Shown in pieces: positions 10,892-20,844 of a stretch of 64,000 nucleotides of DNA. The position numbers and the translations under genes are program-made. The DNA is from Paraconiothyrium sp. Pb-2020 (lineage: Eukaryota; Ascomycota; Dothideomycetes; Pleosporales; Didymosphaeriaceae): NCBI GenBank assembly GCA_022419385.1, contig JAJUBI010000003.1, positions 1,860,001 to 1,924,000 on the forward strand, given 5' to 3'. A model generated the notes under the pieces. That model worked only from the letters and a program-made list of their open reading frames with translations. It was not told the DNA's origin and did not search any database. The first letter of the stretch is position 1. Each line of letters begins with the position of its first letter.

Positions 10892-11511
10892 ATGGGTAAA
10901 GGTACGCACCCGCAACTGTTCACACGCTCTCCTGCTCGAGGCCCCTCGACTTGCATACTGCGCCCGCTATACTGACGCAAAAGCTTACAATAATATACAG
11001 GACAGCCGAGAGGTCTCAATGCCGCGCGCAAGCTTCAGAACACCCGTCGTGAGGGCAAATGGGCCGATCTCCACTACAAGAAGCGTCTCCTCGGTACCGC
11101 CTACAAGTCGTCTCCCTTCGGTGGTTCCTCTCACGCCAAGGGCATCGTCCTCGAGAAGGTCGGTGTCGAGGCCAAGCAGCCCAACTCCGCTATCCGAAAG
11201 TGCGTCAGGGTGCAATTGATCAAGAACGGAAAGAAGGTCACTGCTTTCGGTACGTGCCCACCGCAGTCACGTTCAGTGGATGACATTGGTGGCAAAGAAT
11301 TGTGTGGTGTGAGCTCGGCTAACGCACAACAGTTCCCAACGACGGTTGTCTCAACTTCGTGGACGAGAACGACGAAGTCCTTCTCGCCGGTTTCGGTCGC
11401 AAGGGCAAGGCCAAGGGTGATATTCCCGGTGTGCGTTTCAAGGTTGTCAAGGTGTCCGGTGTCGGTCTGTCGGCTCTGTGGAAGGAGAAGAAGGAGAAGC
11501 CTAGGTCATAA
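10892..11511 (+). CDS. RPS23: 40S ribosomal protein S23 (uS12)
   Basis: Three exons, 10892-10901, 11001-11249 and 11333-11511, encode 145 residues, exactly the usual eukaryotic length. The first exon is only 10 nt (ATGGGTAAAG); introns are 99 nt and 83 nt, both GT-AG, and all joins are in phase. The product is the decoding-centre protein of the small subunit: it carries the universal KQPNSAIRKCVRVQL block, including the loop proline that is hydroxylated in other fungi, and ends in KEKKEKPRS. Codons are strongly C-ending, as expected for a highly expressed gene. It shares a short divergent promoter with the coiled-coil gene upstream. Confidence 0.98.
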
Positions 11512-12183
11512 GCGGCTCGCCAGCAGCAAGGAAATGGGATATTGGGGACGGGAAACGACCAGCGACGAATTGCGGATCTGCGGACATCAAGGAAGGGCAA
11601 CGGAGTCTTAGCATTTGGGGATCTTCTGGGCTTCTTCCCGCACTATATCGGCATGTGAAAAGATCATGATTTGGCTTGAGGTTAGGTAGAAAATCCTATC
11701 CTATCAAGCGCCCATCACTACGCCCTCGCTCATTCGTTCGTTATTAACATGGGCGCCGCGAGGTCATTATTTGTTATGGTTGGGCGCATCACCCTCACAC
11801 AATCGACCTCAACTCTACTACTTACTCCGCGACTTCACACATTTTAGACACATACGAGCTGCTCACACGGAATTGTCCTACAATGCTTGATTTCCTCTCA
11901 CGATACCACTATCCTTTACTTCAAATCTCCTGACATAACTTAACAGAGTATTTGGTCACCAAGTTTCGCACAACGTTGCACGATTCTACTAAAAGCCTAT
12001 CCAATCACGCCAAAGCGTTTCGATTCGTGTCAAACCAAACCGCAATGCACGCTGATCTGCAATCTGCCTAGGCAAACAATCAATACAAGAGAGGGTATCT
12101 CAAACAAAACGCCACCCAATGCCAAGCCCCATACTCCCTTCCCTCATGCCTTCTCTGCCTCACTCAATCATCTCCTCACCACC
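11512..12183. other. Intergenic between convergent RPS23 and IMA1-like genes
   Basis: This 672-bp stretch lies between two converging genes and should hold their 3' UTRs. It becomes AC-rich after 11700. No gene or repeat recognised. Confidence 0.4.
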
Positions 12184-13960
12184 TCATTTCGAAAACAAAT
12201 CGTTGAACCCCTCTTCTAAACCCGTCTCCCTCGTCCCCGTATACCCATGCGCATCATACTTGAACTGCGGCGCCCTAAACAACTCCGCCTCCTTCTCTAC
12301 CCTCCTCGGCACGCCCCTGTCCCTCAAACCTAGCCCCGCTTCCTTGTTCTTCTCCCTATCCTCCTCGAAGAAATTGCGCTTGCGTTCCTCGGGATGTGGT
12401 GGTAAGGCGGATGTATGCCATGAGCTGGGCGCGGCGGGGATTGGACGGCTGAAGGGATTGGCATCTGCGCCGTGTTTGAAGATGTTGATAGGTTGGGCTT
12501 TGGTCGAGGATGGTTGTTCTGGTTGGGAATTGAAGGGTATGAGGGAAGGGGCGTGAGAGGCGAAGCGCGAATGTGTAGGTGTCCAGTCCATGGCGTCGGC
12601 CTGACTGTTCAACGAACCAATAGATGCCTTTCGATTGGACCACGGGGTGAAGTCGCTGTCTTCGGTCGCCGCGTAAGAGGTGGCGGTTAGCGTTGGTGAG
12701 GGTGGGTATGCGTTGAGCTCGGATGGGAAGCTAGAGGCAAAGCCGGCGGCCATGGAGTCGAAGCTAGTGTTGTTGGGGAAGGGAGTCGTGTGTTGTTTAC
12801 GGGGCGTTGCGTTGTTTGATTGCTGCGAGGTGCGGTGGGGAGATGCGCGTCGAGCGGGCGGAGGAGTTCTTTGGTAGAGACGTATTTCATACTGACTGTT
12901 TTCCAGCCGATAGCAGTGGCAAGGATACATACCGTTAACAGTATGAGATGTGTGTAACGGAAGAAGTCCACTCCCTCGCTTGAGATGAAGCCGCCCTGTT
13001 CCACGGAGGTCTCCTTGAGAAGTACGTATGTGATTGAGTTTAGTGTAAGAACAACCAGACGGATCATCCACGTAGTAAAGAGTCCGCGCATACGTCCATT
13101 AGCATGCTTCATCTTTTGTCCCAGCTTGGGGTTCCACCAAAGTGTGAGTAGGTCCGCAACAAGCGCGTAAGATACCATTTGTCGAATCGGCGATGATACA
13201 GCGCAGCTCTCTGATGAACCTTTTTTCATATTGCCGCTTCCGAAGGCAAAGTGCCCAGTCAAAGTCCCGCTCTGAGAAGTTAAAGTACGCGATCGCGCCG
13301 AAACAGTGCCAAACGACAGTAGCGATGACGCTAGTAATGTATACCCACTTCCCCAGCCATATGATCGCAAGTGTCGAGGTCTGCCGAACAGTCGGCGTCT
13401 TTCTCTGATACTTCTTGGATTGATCCAGTTTGCGCCTGAGCTCTTCTGCCTTGGTCGCGTAGCCAGCTTGCCGGATGCCTGCCTGAACCCTCTCAATACA
13501 ATTCTCGCAGACGGGTGGGTATCGCTCCTCAAGCTGAGCCTGATATTGCGGGAGCGCCTTCTCGTATTTTGAGTATTGCGAATCTTCCTCATCGGGCAAA
13601 TATTCGGCCAAGGATCGGTTCACTATCAACTGGTTCTTCTCGCAGCGCTCGCAAAAGGGCGACTCTACGGGTGCGGGCATGATGTCGGGGGTCGGCGTGC
13701 GCCCGGGGTGGCTGTATAACGGTTGAAGCTGAGCAGTCAACTCGACGGGTGGGTCGGTTATCTGTCCACGCTGCAGGGCAAATTAGATAGGGAAACTTTT
13801 AAATTCATATGGTACTCAACGCGGGCGTCTATACCTCGTCCACGTGGTTGACTGCTTCACAGTACGAGCAGACCCAGGCTCGAGGGATGCCTGATCTCTC
13901 ACTTGGCGAAGTTTCACCGCATCCATGACATCGTAACCTGCGGCGCAATAGCTTCACCAT
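12184..13960 (-). CDS. IMA1: Ima1/Samp1-type inner nuclear membrane protein
   Basis: The N-terminus (ATG at 13960) carries two zinc-type CxxC pairs, RCHGCG and WVCSYCEAVNHVDE, then a second Cys set (FCERCEKNQ and PVCENCIER), the layout of the Ima1 N-terminal domain. Membrane segments follow, and a Ser/Pro-rich tail holds DAMDWTPTHSRF. Exon 1 is 13960-13835 and intron 1 is 13771-13834. The second intron is ambiguous because the frame must change between about 13345 and 13206: model a removes 13272-13344 (GTATAC to TTCTCAG; 532 aa total), model b removes 13207-13288 (GTACTT to AGAG; 529 aa) and keeps a hydrophobic segment containing TSVIATVVWHCFGAIA. Intron 3 is 12892-12932, only 41 nt. Known homologues link the nuclear envelope to centromeres and the cytoskeleton. 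The family call is good; the exact protein is not settled. Confidence 0.8.
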
Positions 13961-14267
13961 GGTGAGAAGTAAGGGCCGGAATCGTTGCGGCGGAATGCGC
14001 TCCGCACGATGCACCGACACGCCTGGAAAGTTCTGCCATGTTTCACCGCCCACAACTACGCGAAAAATGATGGCGCCGCTGGAGCTCATGCTAACAACAC
14101 GACGATCGATTCGAAAACATCACTTAAGGAAGGAAGGGTAATTGAGAGGTATCGAACGTCTCATACCTTTTCTTGCTTCCATTCATTACAAACCGTGTTC
14201 CTTTGTCTTCGCCAATGTCTCGATAGCGTCGCCCTGAAAGCACCACTCCGAAACCGGTACATCGACC
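13961..14267. promoter_or_regulatory. Shared divergent promoter, IMA1-like / MRPL40
   Basis: Only 307 bp separate the two divergent start codons, so both promoters and 5' UTRs must lie here. The MRPL40 side shows a pyrimidine-rich run (CCTTTTCTTGCTTCC near 14166) just upstream. No specific factor site identified. Confidence 0.4.
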
Positions 14268-15884
14268 ATGACCCAAATGACGGCCGCCGCTAGGCCAGCG
14301 AAGACCGCAAGGCAATTGGCAAAGATCAGAGAAATACGGAAGGTCAAAGGCGCCATCCGATGGCACGAACGCGCCCGCGAACAGCGCCACAAGATCGTAA
14401 AGGAGCGCGCCGACGACAAACGGGTCTTCAATGAAGTCAGGAAATGGAGACAAGACAATGTCGTTAAGCCCATCAAAGAAGCGAAGCGAAATCTCAGGGA
14501 AGACTACGAGCTGGGCCCGCTGCGACCGAATCGCGCCGTTGGTCCCGGGGCAGATAAATATGGTGTCTTGGGCATGGAGCAGCTAAGGAGACCACCTATC
14601 GCCGTCGACACGTGGAGGCGCAAGAACGAGGCCAGAGAAGCGAAGGGTGTGGAGCCTGAGTATCCGCTTGTGGTCGATGACAAGAAATATTTTCCCATCG
14701 CTGTCGATGACCGTGTGATGGTCATGAAGGGCAGAGAGCAAGGCAAAATCGGTCTTGTTCAGGATGTAATCGCCGATTCACACGAGGTTGTGATCCAAGG
14801 CATCAACAAGGTATTGCACTTTGTTTTCCGACACGTTTCATCTAATGACATAATTACATAGCACTACACCGATGGCCGAATATTCTTCACCCCCGAAGGC
14901 GAGGTTCCCGAATCGAAACGCGAAATTGAAGTCCCGCTGCCCCTAGAGGATGTTCGCCTTGTAATTCCCTACGAGATGAAGAGTCGGGACACAGACGGCA
15001 ACGAGGTACATACCTGGAACGACGTTGTCGTCGATAAGATCGTTATGGAGCGTCACATCACGGGCGGAGACCCATTCACCAACATCGATTACGGCACTCA
15101 GGAATTCCCACAAGAACACCGTTTCGACCCTGAAACCGGCCTTGCCATCTTCAATCGCTACATTGCCGGCACCCGCCAACGCATCCAATGGCCTTGGGAG
15201 ACCGTCCCGCCAGAAGCAGAAGAAGTCGCCCAGTCAACCACCAGCAAGGAAGACAACACATCCCTCATCGGAAAGCTCAAATCTCCTATCAAAACCCTCA
15301 GATCCACGCTCGCCAAGCGCAGAGAGTCGGACCAAACCGCAACGACCTCTAAAACCGAAGAACAAAAAGAAGCCGAAAGGCTGCAGTCCAAACTCGACCA
15401 AGTCAATCAGGTACCGGAGCTTCCACGCAGCTCCCCCACAAACCTCCCCGCAGACTATGACGACGATACCGGCCGCAATAAAGCCGAACCCTCGCCCCAC
15501 ACCTCCTCCTTCTACCCGACCCTCGTCTACCCGCCATTCCCATCCGAGCTCACCTCCGAAATCCAGGTGCACGCCAAGGAAGTCGATACCGCTGAGCGCA
15601 ACGAGAAGCAAGACTGGTACGCAGACGCGAAGGAGGTCACGCCGGAGGAGCGGGCAAAGCGCAAGGCGGCGAAGGCGGAGAAGCTCAGGCGGAAAGGCGT
15701 GCCAGAGAGCATGAAGACGCCATTGCAGTTGCGGTGGGAGGTTGAGCGGAAGAATAAGCTGGAGGCGAAGGAGAAGAGCAAAGTGGATAGGGACGCGTTG
15801 ATGATTGCATTGGGAAGGCATATGGAGGCTAAGAGAGCGGCGAGGAGTCCGGCGAAGGAGGAAGCGGTAGCGGAGCTGGATTAG
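14268..15884 (+). CDS. MRPL40: Mitochondrial large-subunit ribosomal protein L40 (uL24m), KOW motif
   Basis: Exons 14268-14810 and 14862-15884 flank a 51-nt intron (GTATTG to ACATAG, with TCTAATGACA as branch region) and encode 521 residues. The KOW motif is at about 146-180 (DDRVMVMKGREQGKIGLV and following EVVIQGINKHYTDG, which spans the splice join). The N-terminus is basic with few acids, fitting mitochondrial import. Residues after the KOW domain match the conserved fungal uL24m continuation (PLPLEDVRLVIPYE, HITGGDPFTNIDYGTQEFP). The protein is far longer than the roughly 300-residue yeast protein: a charged Lys/Glu/Ala-rich tail occupies about 310-521 with a conserved-looking block TPLQLRWEVERKNK. 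Role: structural component of the mitoribosome. Confidence 0.9.
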
Positions 15885-16110
15885 ACTTCAATACATGTAC
15901 GTTGAAATGTAGCATATTGTAGATATCAGCTTGTATGATAGCCAAGGTAAAGTAAAGTATGTAAAGAGGAGATAGGAGGTATCGAATGAGCGCGTAGCAC
16001 GACTGGGGTATCGTTTTTGTAAATTTTTGACACCTACTTCATTTACGCCTGTACTGTGGCCTTCAAACATGGTCCAGCATCTTGCGCCCCTCCAACCCTC
16101 CATATCTGTT

Positions 16111-16890
16111 TTACACCAATATCCCCACAAACTCTGCCCGTCCACCCACCCCGTCCAGCCCCTCCCACTGCACCAGAAACCGATCCACAACCCGCACCAA
16201 CAGTTTCCCGCTCAGGCTTAGCGTCTTCACGCGTGCAAAGCTCTCCGCATAAATCGTTTTACACTTGCCTCTGCTACTCGCCCCTTGTACGTTGAAGAAC
16301 TTCAAGATCAGCGAGGCTAGTATCAGTATACATGCGGTGGCGGGGCCGTTGGTGATGATGAGGTCTGGAAGATCTGCGTCCGTGATGGAGGAAGTAGAGG
16401 AAGAAGCAGTGGGGAGTAGGAGCGGTCTAAAACACGCCCACAAGCAGTACAGCGAGGAGAAAGGGGTCGTGAGGAGGGATTGATGTATCTTGCGTGCGCG
16501 CGGTACGGTTGCTATGTCGTAGTGCGCAGGCCCAATATTCGATCCCCTAACCTGCTTCCCCTCGCCAAGCACCTTCCCCTCAAGCGCCTTCTCAAAAGCC
16601 ACCGCCCTGCCGGCACTAAACGCATCACCACTGCTGACTACCCATGTCCTGTGCGTGTACTTCTGTGGATCCAGGTCTTTGAGTAGATAGAGCATTTCTT
16701 GGGTGTGGCCGCCGGAGCCAAGGACGATCAAGATTCTCGTAGAACAGCCGGGTTTCCGGCGCGTTGGTGGAGAGCTAAACCGGGTATCTGGGAGGATTGC
16801 AAAAAGGCGCAGTGAGGCACAGAGGAGGAGGGTGGTGAGAAGAGCGAGGAAGAAGGTCGGTGTGTAGAGGGCGGCAGGCGGTGGTGCCAT
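16111..16890 (-). CDS. ALG14: ALG14, UDP-GlcNAc transferase membrane subunit
   Basis: A single exon of 259 residues starts at 16890. A hydrophobic N-terminal anchor (about 8-30) is followed by the family signature LGSGGHTQEMLYLL at about 56-70, then the conserved segment with YAESFARVKTLSLSG near the C-terminus and a terminal FVGILV. Alg14 anchors the catalytic partner Alg13 at the cytosolic face of the ER, where the pair adds the second GlcNAc to dolichol-linked oligosaccharide during N-glycan assembly. Length is close to the fungal norm. ALG13 is not in this window. It converges with MRPL40, with 226 bp between the two stops. Confidence 0.95.
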   Translation of the reverse strand: MAPPPAALYTPTFFLALLTTLLLCASLRLFAILPDTRFSSPPTRRKPGCSTRILIVLGSGGHTQEMLYLLKDLDPQKYTHRTWVVSSGDAFSAGRAVAFEKALEGKVLGEGKQVRGSNIGPAHYDIATVPRARKIHQSLLTTPFSSLYCLWACFRPLLLPTASSSTSSITDADLPDLIITNGPATACILILASLILKFFNVQGASSRGKCKTIYAESFARVKTLSLSGKLLVRVVDRFLVQWEGLDGVGGRAEFVGILV

Positions 16891-17443
16891 TGTGCTGCCG
16901 TGGCGGTGAGATGAGTGTCAGAATGGAGCTTTGGAAAAAGCACGAAGGAGGTGCTATCGGAGAATCGGCTCGCTCATTGCATTTGCACGCTTTTCGGTTT
17001 GCGTTGTGAGAGCCTAGAGGAGCTTTGGAGTACGTGTTTGTAGCGGGGTTGATACAGCCAATGACACGTCACCATGGGGAAGCACGCGCTGTCACGTGAG
17101 GAGCATGTCGCGGGCGCAAGTGATTCAAGGTTGGTGGCACCGACCATGCTCACAGATGCACATTAGGATCTCATACAACCATAGCCATACTTATCTTTGT
17201 ATTTCAAGCATAATTGATCGCTTACATTGAATGTGACCCATACCATACACCGAAATAAAATCTGTTGTACGTTCCCATTCAGTCCTTTCGAGAATTGGTA
17301 ACACATGCTATGCTCGCCCTACATTGCCAAAATTATCTATATGCCGTCATTAAAAGATAAACTGTGCTCGACTTCGGAAATATTTGACCTGCCTCTTGTT
17401 TCGACGTAGCTATCTGCATTCGGAAAAAGCATCAAGACGAGCT
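16891..17443. other. Intergenic, ALG14 promoter and 3' flank of next gene
   Basis: A CACGTG E-box (17093-17098) lies about 200 bp upstream of ALG14; its relevance is unknown. The rest, especially 17150-17380, is AT-rich and probably 3' UTR of the neighbouring gene. No coding content seen. Confidence 0.4.
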
Positions 17444-18302
17444 TCAGTCCTCCTTCTGCAGAGCGACTATCATCTGGGCCTGCTTCTTTTCCCACCACTG
17501 ATCTCCATCCTTCTTCACCTTTGTGAGTGCATCAATATGCTCAGTACTGAAGTCATTGATCTTCTCCTTGAATGCTTTGATATCCTTTTTCGAGACCTGT
17601 TCCGGTATAGGGATAACCGGATACCTCGAGGCGGCAGAGAGGAACCTGGGCAGCTTGGCGGCTGGCTCTTCGAACTTGACTTTTTTTCGCACAGGATTTA
17701 GATCGAGATTGGCAAGCATGAGGGTGTGTCTCTCAGCTTGGATAGGTGACGGTGGTGGAGATGCTGACTGCGTGAGCAGCACAGCAGACATAGCGTCTTC
17801 GCCGAGGCAACTGATGCCGACCTTCCAAATCTCACCTACCACTAATTCCCATTTCTTCTCCAGATCGCGAATTTCGCCCATCCTGTCTTTGTGTCTCACT
17901 TGAAAGTCCGCGAGTCCAGCCTCTATCGTCTGCTTCGTTCTATACTCTGTCCCATCCAAGTCGTTCCTGGCCACCGTCACCTCATATGAACCAATCGGCA
18001 TGAAGAGTTTCTGGGCAATACGCTCGGCCTTATCCGCTATTGTGAGTTTCTGGGGTGAGGCGTTCGGGTCCGAGGCCCGAGGAGGGGACGATGAGGTTGT
18101 GATGTTGAAATCGTGCAATTGATTGAGAAGGTGAGAGAATGTGTCGTCAAGCTTCTTTGTGGTGTTGTTTAGTAGGGTCTGGCGATATGCACGGGTTGTG
18201 TCTATTGTATGTCAGCTGTAAGATCGTACAATAGATAGCTGTCGATACCCGGTGCTGTAAAATGTTGCCCCCACAGCGCCCGATGAAAACACACATTACA
18301 AG

Positions 18303-18376
<74 letters not shown>

Positions 18377-18695
18377 CCACAGAACAAAAGACGAAGGAAG
18401 CCTTACCGTTGAAAGCTGCTGCAAGAGGGTGCAGCTCATCCTGCCTCCTCCAGCCGTTCTTTCCCGTCTTTCCTGGGGGGCTGCTTGATTCCAGTCTTCC
18501 GTGGACCGGCTTCTGCACTCTGTATGGGTGCAGAACCGGATTTGCCTTTGACTTAATCACCACTTTTGGATGCTGCTTAAAGATGCTCGCTGCCGACACT
18601 GGTTGCCTTGAGGATCGAGGCATGATGTCTTTCACTTTTACCGCGCCTGCCGCTCGGTCTGGACGCAGAGCTGTACCTTCACGCGTCGTTGCCAT
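17444..18695 (-). CDS. Unknown fungal protein with triplet-repeat intron
   Basis: Exon 1 (18695-18407) and exon 2 (18201-17444) are joined across a 205-nt intron (18202-18406, GTAAGG to CAATAG) and encode 348 residues. The splice is in phase and both exons look coding. The N-terminal ~95 residues are basic and Pro/Ser-rich; the middle (about 97-205) is predicted helical (KKLDDTFSHLLNQLHDF, RMGEIRDLEKKWELVVGEIW), and the C-terminal 60 residues contain another helical segment ending in WWEKKQAQMIVALQKED. I do not recognise a family. The intron contains (GTT)25 on the coding strand and has no stop in the exon-1 frame, so retained transcripts would encode a 182-residue protein with a long valine run. 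Confidence 0.72.
18303..18377. repeat. (AAC)25 trinucleotide microsatellite inside an intron
   Basis: An uninterrupted run of 25 AAC units (75 bp) on the plus strand reads as (GTT)25 in the transcript of the surrounding gene. It lies wholly inside the 18202-18406 intron. Perfect runs of this length are usually length-polymorphic. Confidence 0.97.
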
Positions 18696-19185
18696 CTAAG
18701 ATAGAGCGTAGCATACAGGTATGGGAGAAGGTGCAGTCAGCTGAGTTGTTGAAGTTGTGAGGTGAGGTGTGAAGGTGAAGAAGCCATGGATGACCTGTGA
18801 TCGTGAAAGAGGAAGGCGCAGCCCGGTTAGTACGACTTCGCAGGAAAGGCTTCTAAAACCATGTAACGACTTCCAGCGAAGAGGGAAGGATGCCATTGAT
18901 CAGGGAGGGGCTTAGATGAAATGTTCCAATCGAAATACAGGCGTAACGAACTTAGACACTCCGAGCAATCGATGATGCGCGTCGAATGGGTATGAAAAAC
19001 TAGTTGAATTAATGTGTACCCTACGATACTTTTTAATCTCCAGCAGCGCTTCATATACAGCTTATAGATACATCAATCTTACATAGACTCTGCCGCTCAT
19101 CATGTCCGGTGTCCATCGCATATTGCACGGCGAACAAGTGGGTGCAGGCGAGTCCCTAGCTCTTCTCTTCATTTCTTTACAACGT
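18696..19185. other. Intergenic, upstream of the repeat-intron gene
   Basis: 490 bp between the start of one minus-strand gene and the stop of GRX5. It should hold the promoter of the former and the 3' UTR of the latter. Nothing else recognised. Confidence 0.4.
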
Positions 19186-19809
19186 CTATTTCGGCGGCTC
19201 AGCGTCGTTCTCCGGCGGTACCAGAACACCCTTCTCTTCCAACATCTTGGCCAACGAGCCATCCTGATGCATGGTCATAAGGATATCGCATCCTCCGACA
19301 AACTCCTTGTCGACGTAAAGTTGGGGTATCGTCGGCCACTCTGAGTATTCTTTGATGCCTGTAGCTTTCCTTTAGCGTCCTCTTTCAGATCCTGGCCCAC
19401 TGCTTCGCCTTCAACTAGCGGGGGATACAGGATTTGCTTATCATTGCCAACGCACCTGACCTCAAGTCATTGTCCTCGAGCACATTGAATGCCGTAAATT
19501 TCTCTGGGTCCACTCCCTGCATGCCCAGAATTTGTATGCTCGCTCGCGAGAAGCCGCATTGCGGAGTCTCTGGAGTGCCTTTCATGAACAGAACTACGGG
19601 TGCTGACGCAACAGCCTTGTCGATTGCCTGGCGCATATCATCGGAAAGCATGCGCATTTGCATAGGCGTGAGGAAACGGAGAGCTGTAGCGGAGGGGACG
19701 GGGCGGGTCGCCCTCGCCGCGGCGCGGAAGGCCTGTTCATAATTAATCAGTTGTGTTAAGTAGGTGATGGTGTGGCCTTTACCGGTGCAAAAGCTCGTCT
19801 TGAGAACAT
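19186..19809 (-). CDS. GRX5: Mitochondrial monothiol glutaredoxin, CGFS type
   Basis: Three exons, 19809-19783, 19732-19456 and 19358-19186, give 158 residues; introns are 50 nt and 97 nt, with all joins in phase. The second donor is GTGCGT, the only choice that restores LRSGIKEYSEWPTIPQLYV. An Arg/Ala-rich N-terminus (MFSRRAFAP, then AARATRPVP) is a mitochondrial presequence. The monothiol active site CGFS is at 68-71, preceded by FMKGTPETPQ, and the glutathione-binding parts TIPQLYV and GGCDI follow. Grx5 transfers Fe-S clusters from the Isu scaffold in the matrix and is required for iron-sulphur protein maturation. Length and motif order match the family. Confidence 0.96.
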
Positions 19810-20844
19810 GGTGAATATTGCAGATGCTAGTGTTGGAGTGTGAAGGATGATGGATTGGTAAACCTCCGAGTGTTCGCCGCAAATTGTTTGGATGAGGTCA
19901 GACGCCAAGAGGTAAGGTGATATCACTAATCGCCAATTGCACAATTATCATTAACTATCGCATGAAGGCCCTCCCAGTTCCACGCTAAGTCTTCGCATGA
20001 GTCCATCTCATAAAGCAAACCTGTCTTTCTACAACCGCAGACACCATGTAGCAGCAGCCTATTCGATATCGTTTTGCACAACTTATTAAAACCCACGCTG
20101 TCCCACTAGTCTACACTCATGGGACAAGTATTGTTTTTCGCTGTGCTCGTCTAAATCTGGACGATCCTGCTGGGATCTGTGTAAGGCCACATCACAGGAA
20201 GGTTATACCACATTTAATGTATCCTATCTAGTCTAGAATGCGATTGGGGAGGAATTTAATATGATATTGGAGTTCACACCCTGCAGCCACTCCACCGAGT
20301 ATTCGGCTCGTGTATACGTCCTCCAACCCATTCCCCGCCTGGCCCGCTTGTCAGCTTTTACATCCGGCGTGCCCTAATCTTAGTGAGCATATAGATTACG
20401 TCGTCGGGTCTGCATTCAGTCAGCTCTTCTCCTCCGTAACATCGCATGGCGTATCCTTACATGCATCACAAAGCAGAACAGCACAGGCTCATTTGCACAG
20501 ATTACACCTCAGCACAATTAGTCCATCCACTCGCTTGACTAGCACCAAGCCCGCCTCACACTCACAGAGCACATTCGCATCTTCAATCTTTACACTCAGT
20601 GAACATTCATCAGTCGAGATACTCGTCTATATACCCAGCCTCTTGGCCCAAGAAGGCGTTTCGATTTCCCTCCTATCGCACATGTGCGCCCATCCCAACG
20701 CCAAACGCTAAAGCAAAATCCAAACATCGCTTTATCACACATGCGGAGCGAGCGTCCTCAAGCATATACTAAACTACACCTCCCCGAGAAAAGAGAACTC
20801 ATCAATCATCAAGCGCCATGTTAGTCGAGCGCCCTCCCCTCCCT
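19810..20844. other. Intergenic, GRX5 promoter and 3' flank of kelch-like gene
   Basis: No gene recognised in about 1 kb. A plus-strand open frame at 20310-20711 (133 codons) has no conserved look and runs into the 3' flank of the next gene; it is not called. Confidence 0.4.

Noticed and set aside
15234..15821. Minus-strand frame of 195 codons
   Set aside because: Mirror of the Lys/Glu-rich MRPL40 tail, no conserved content.
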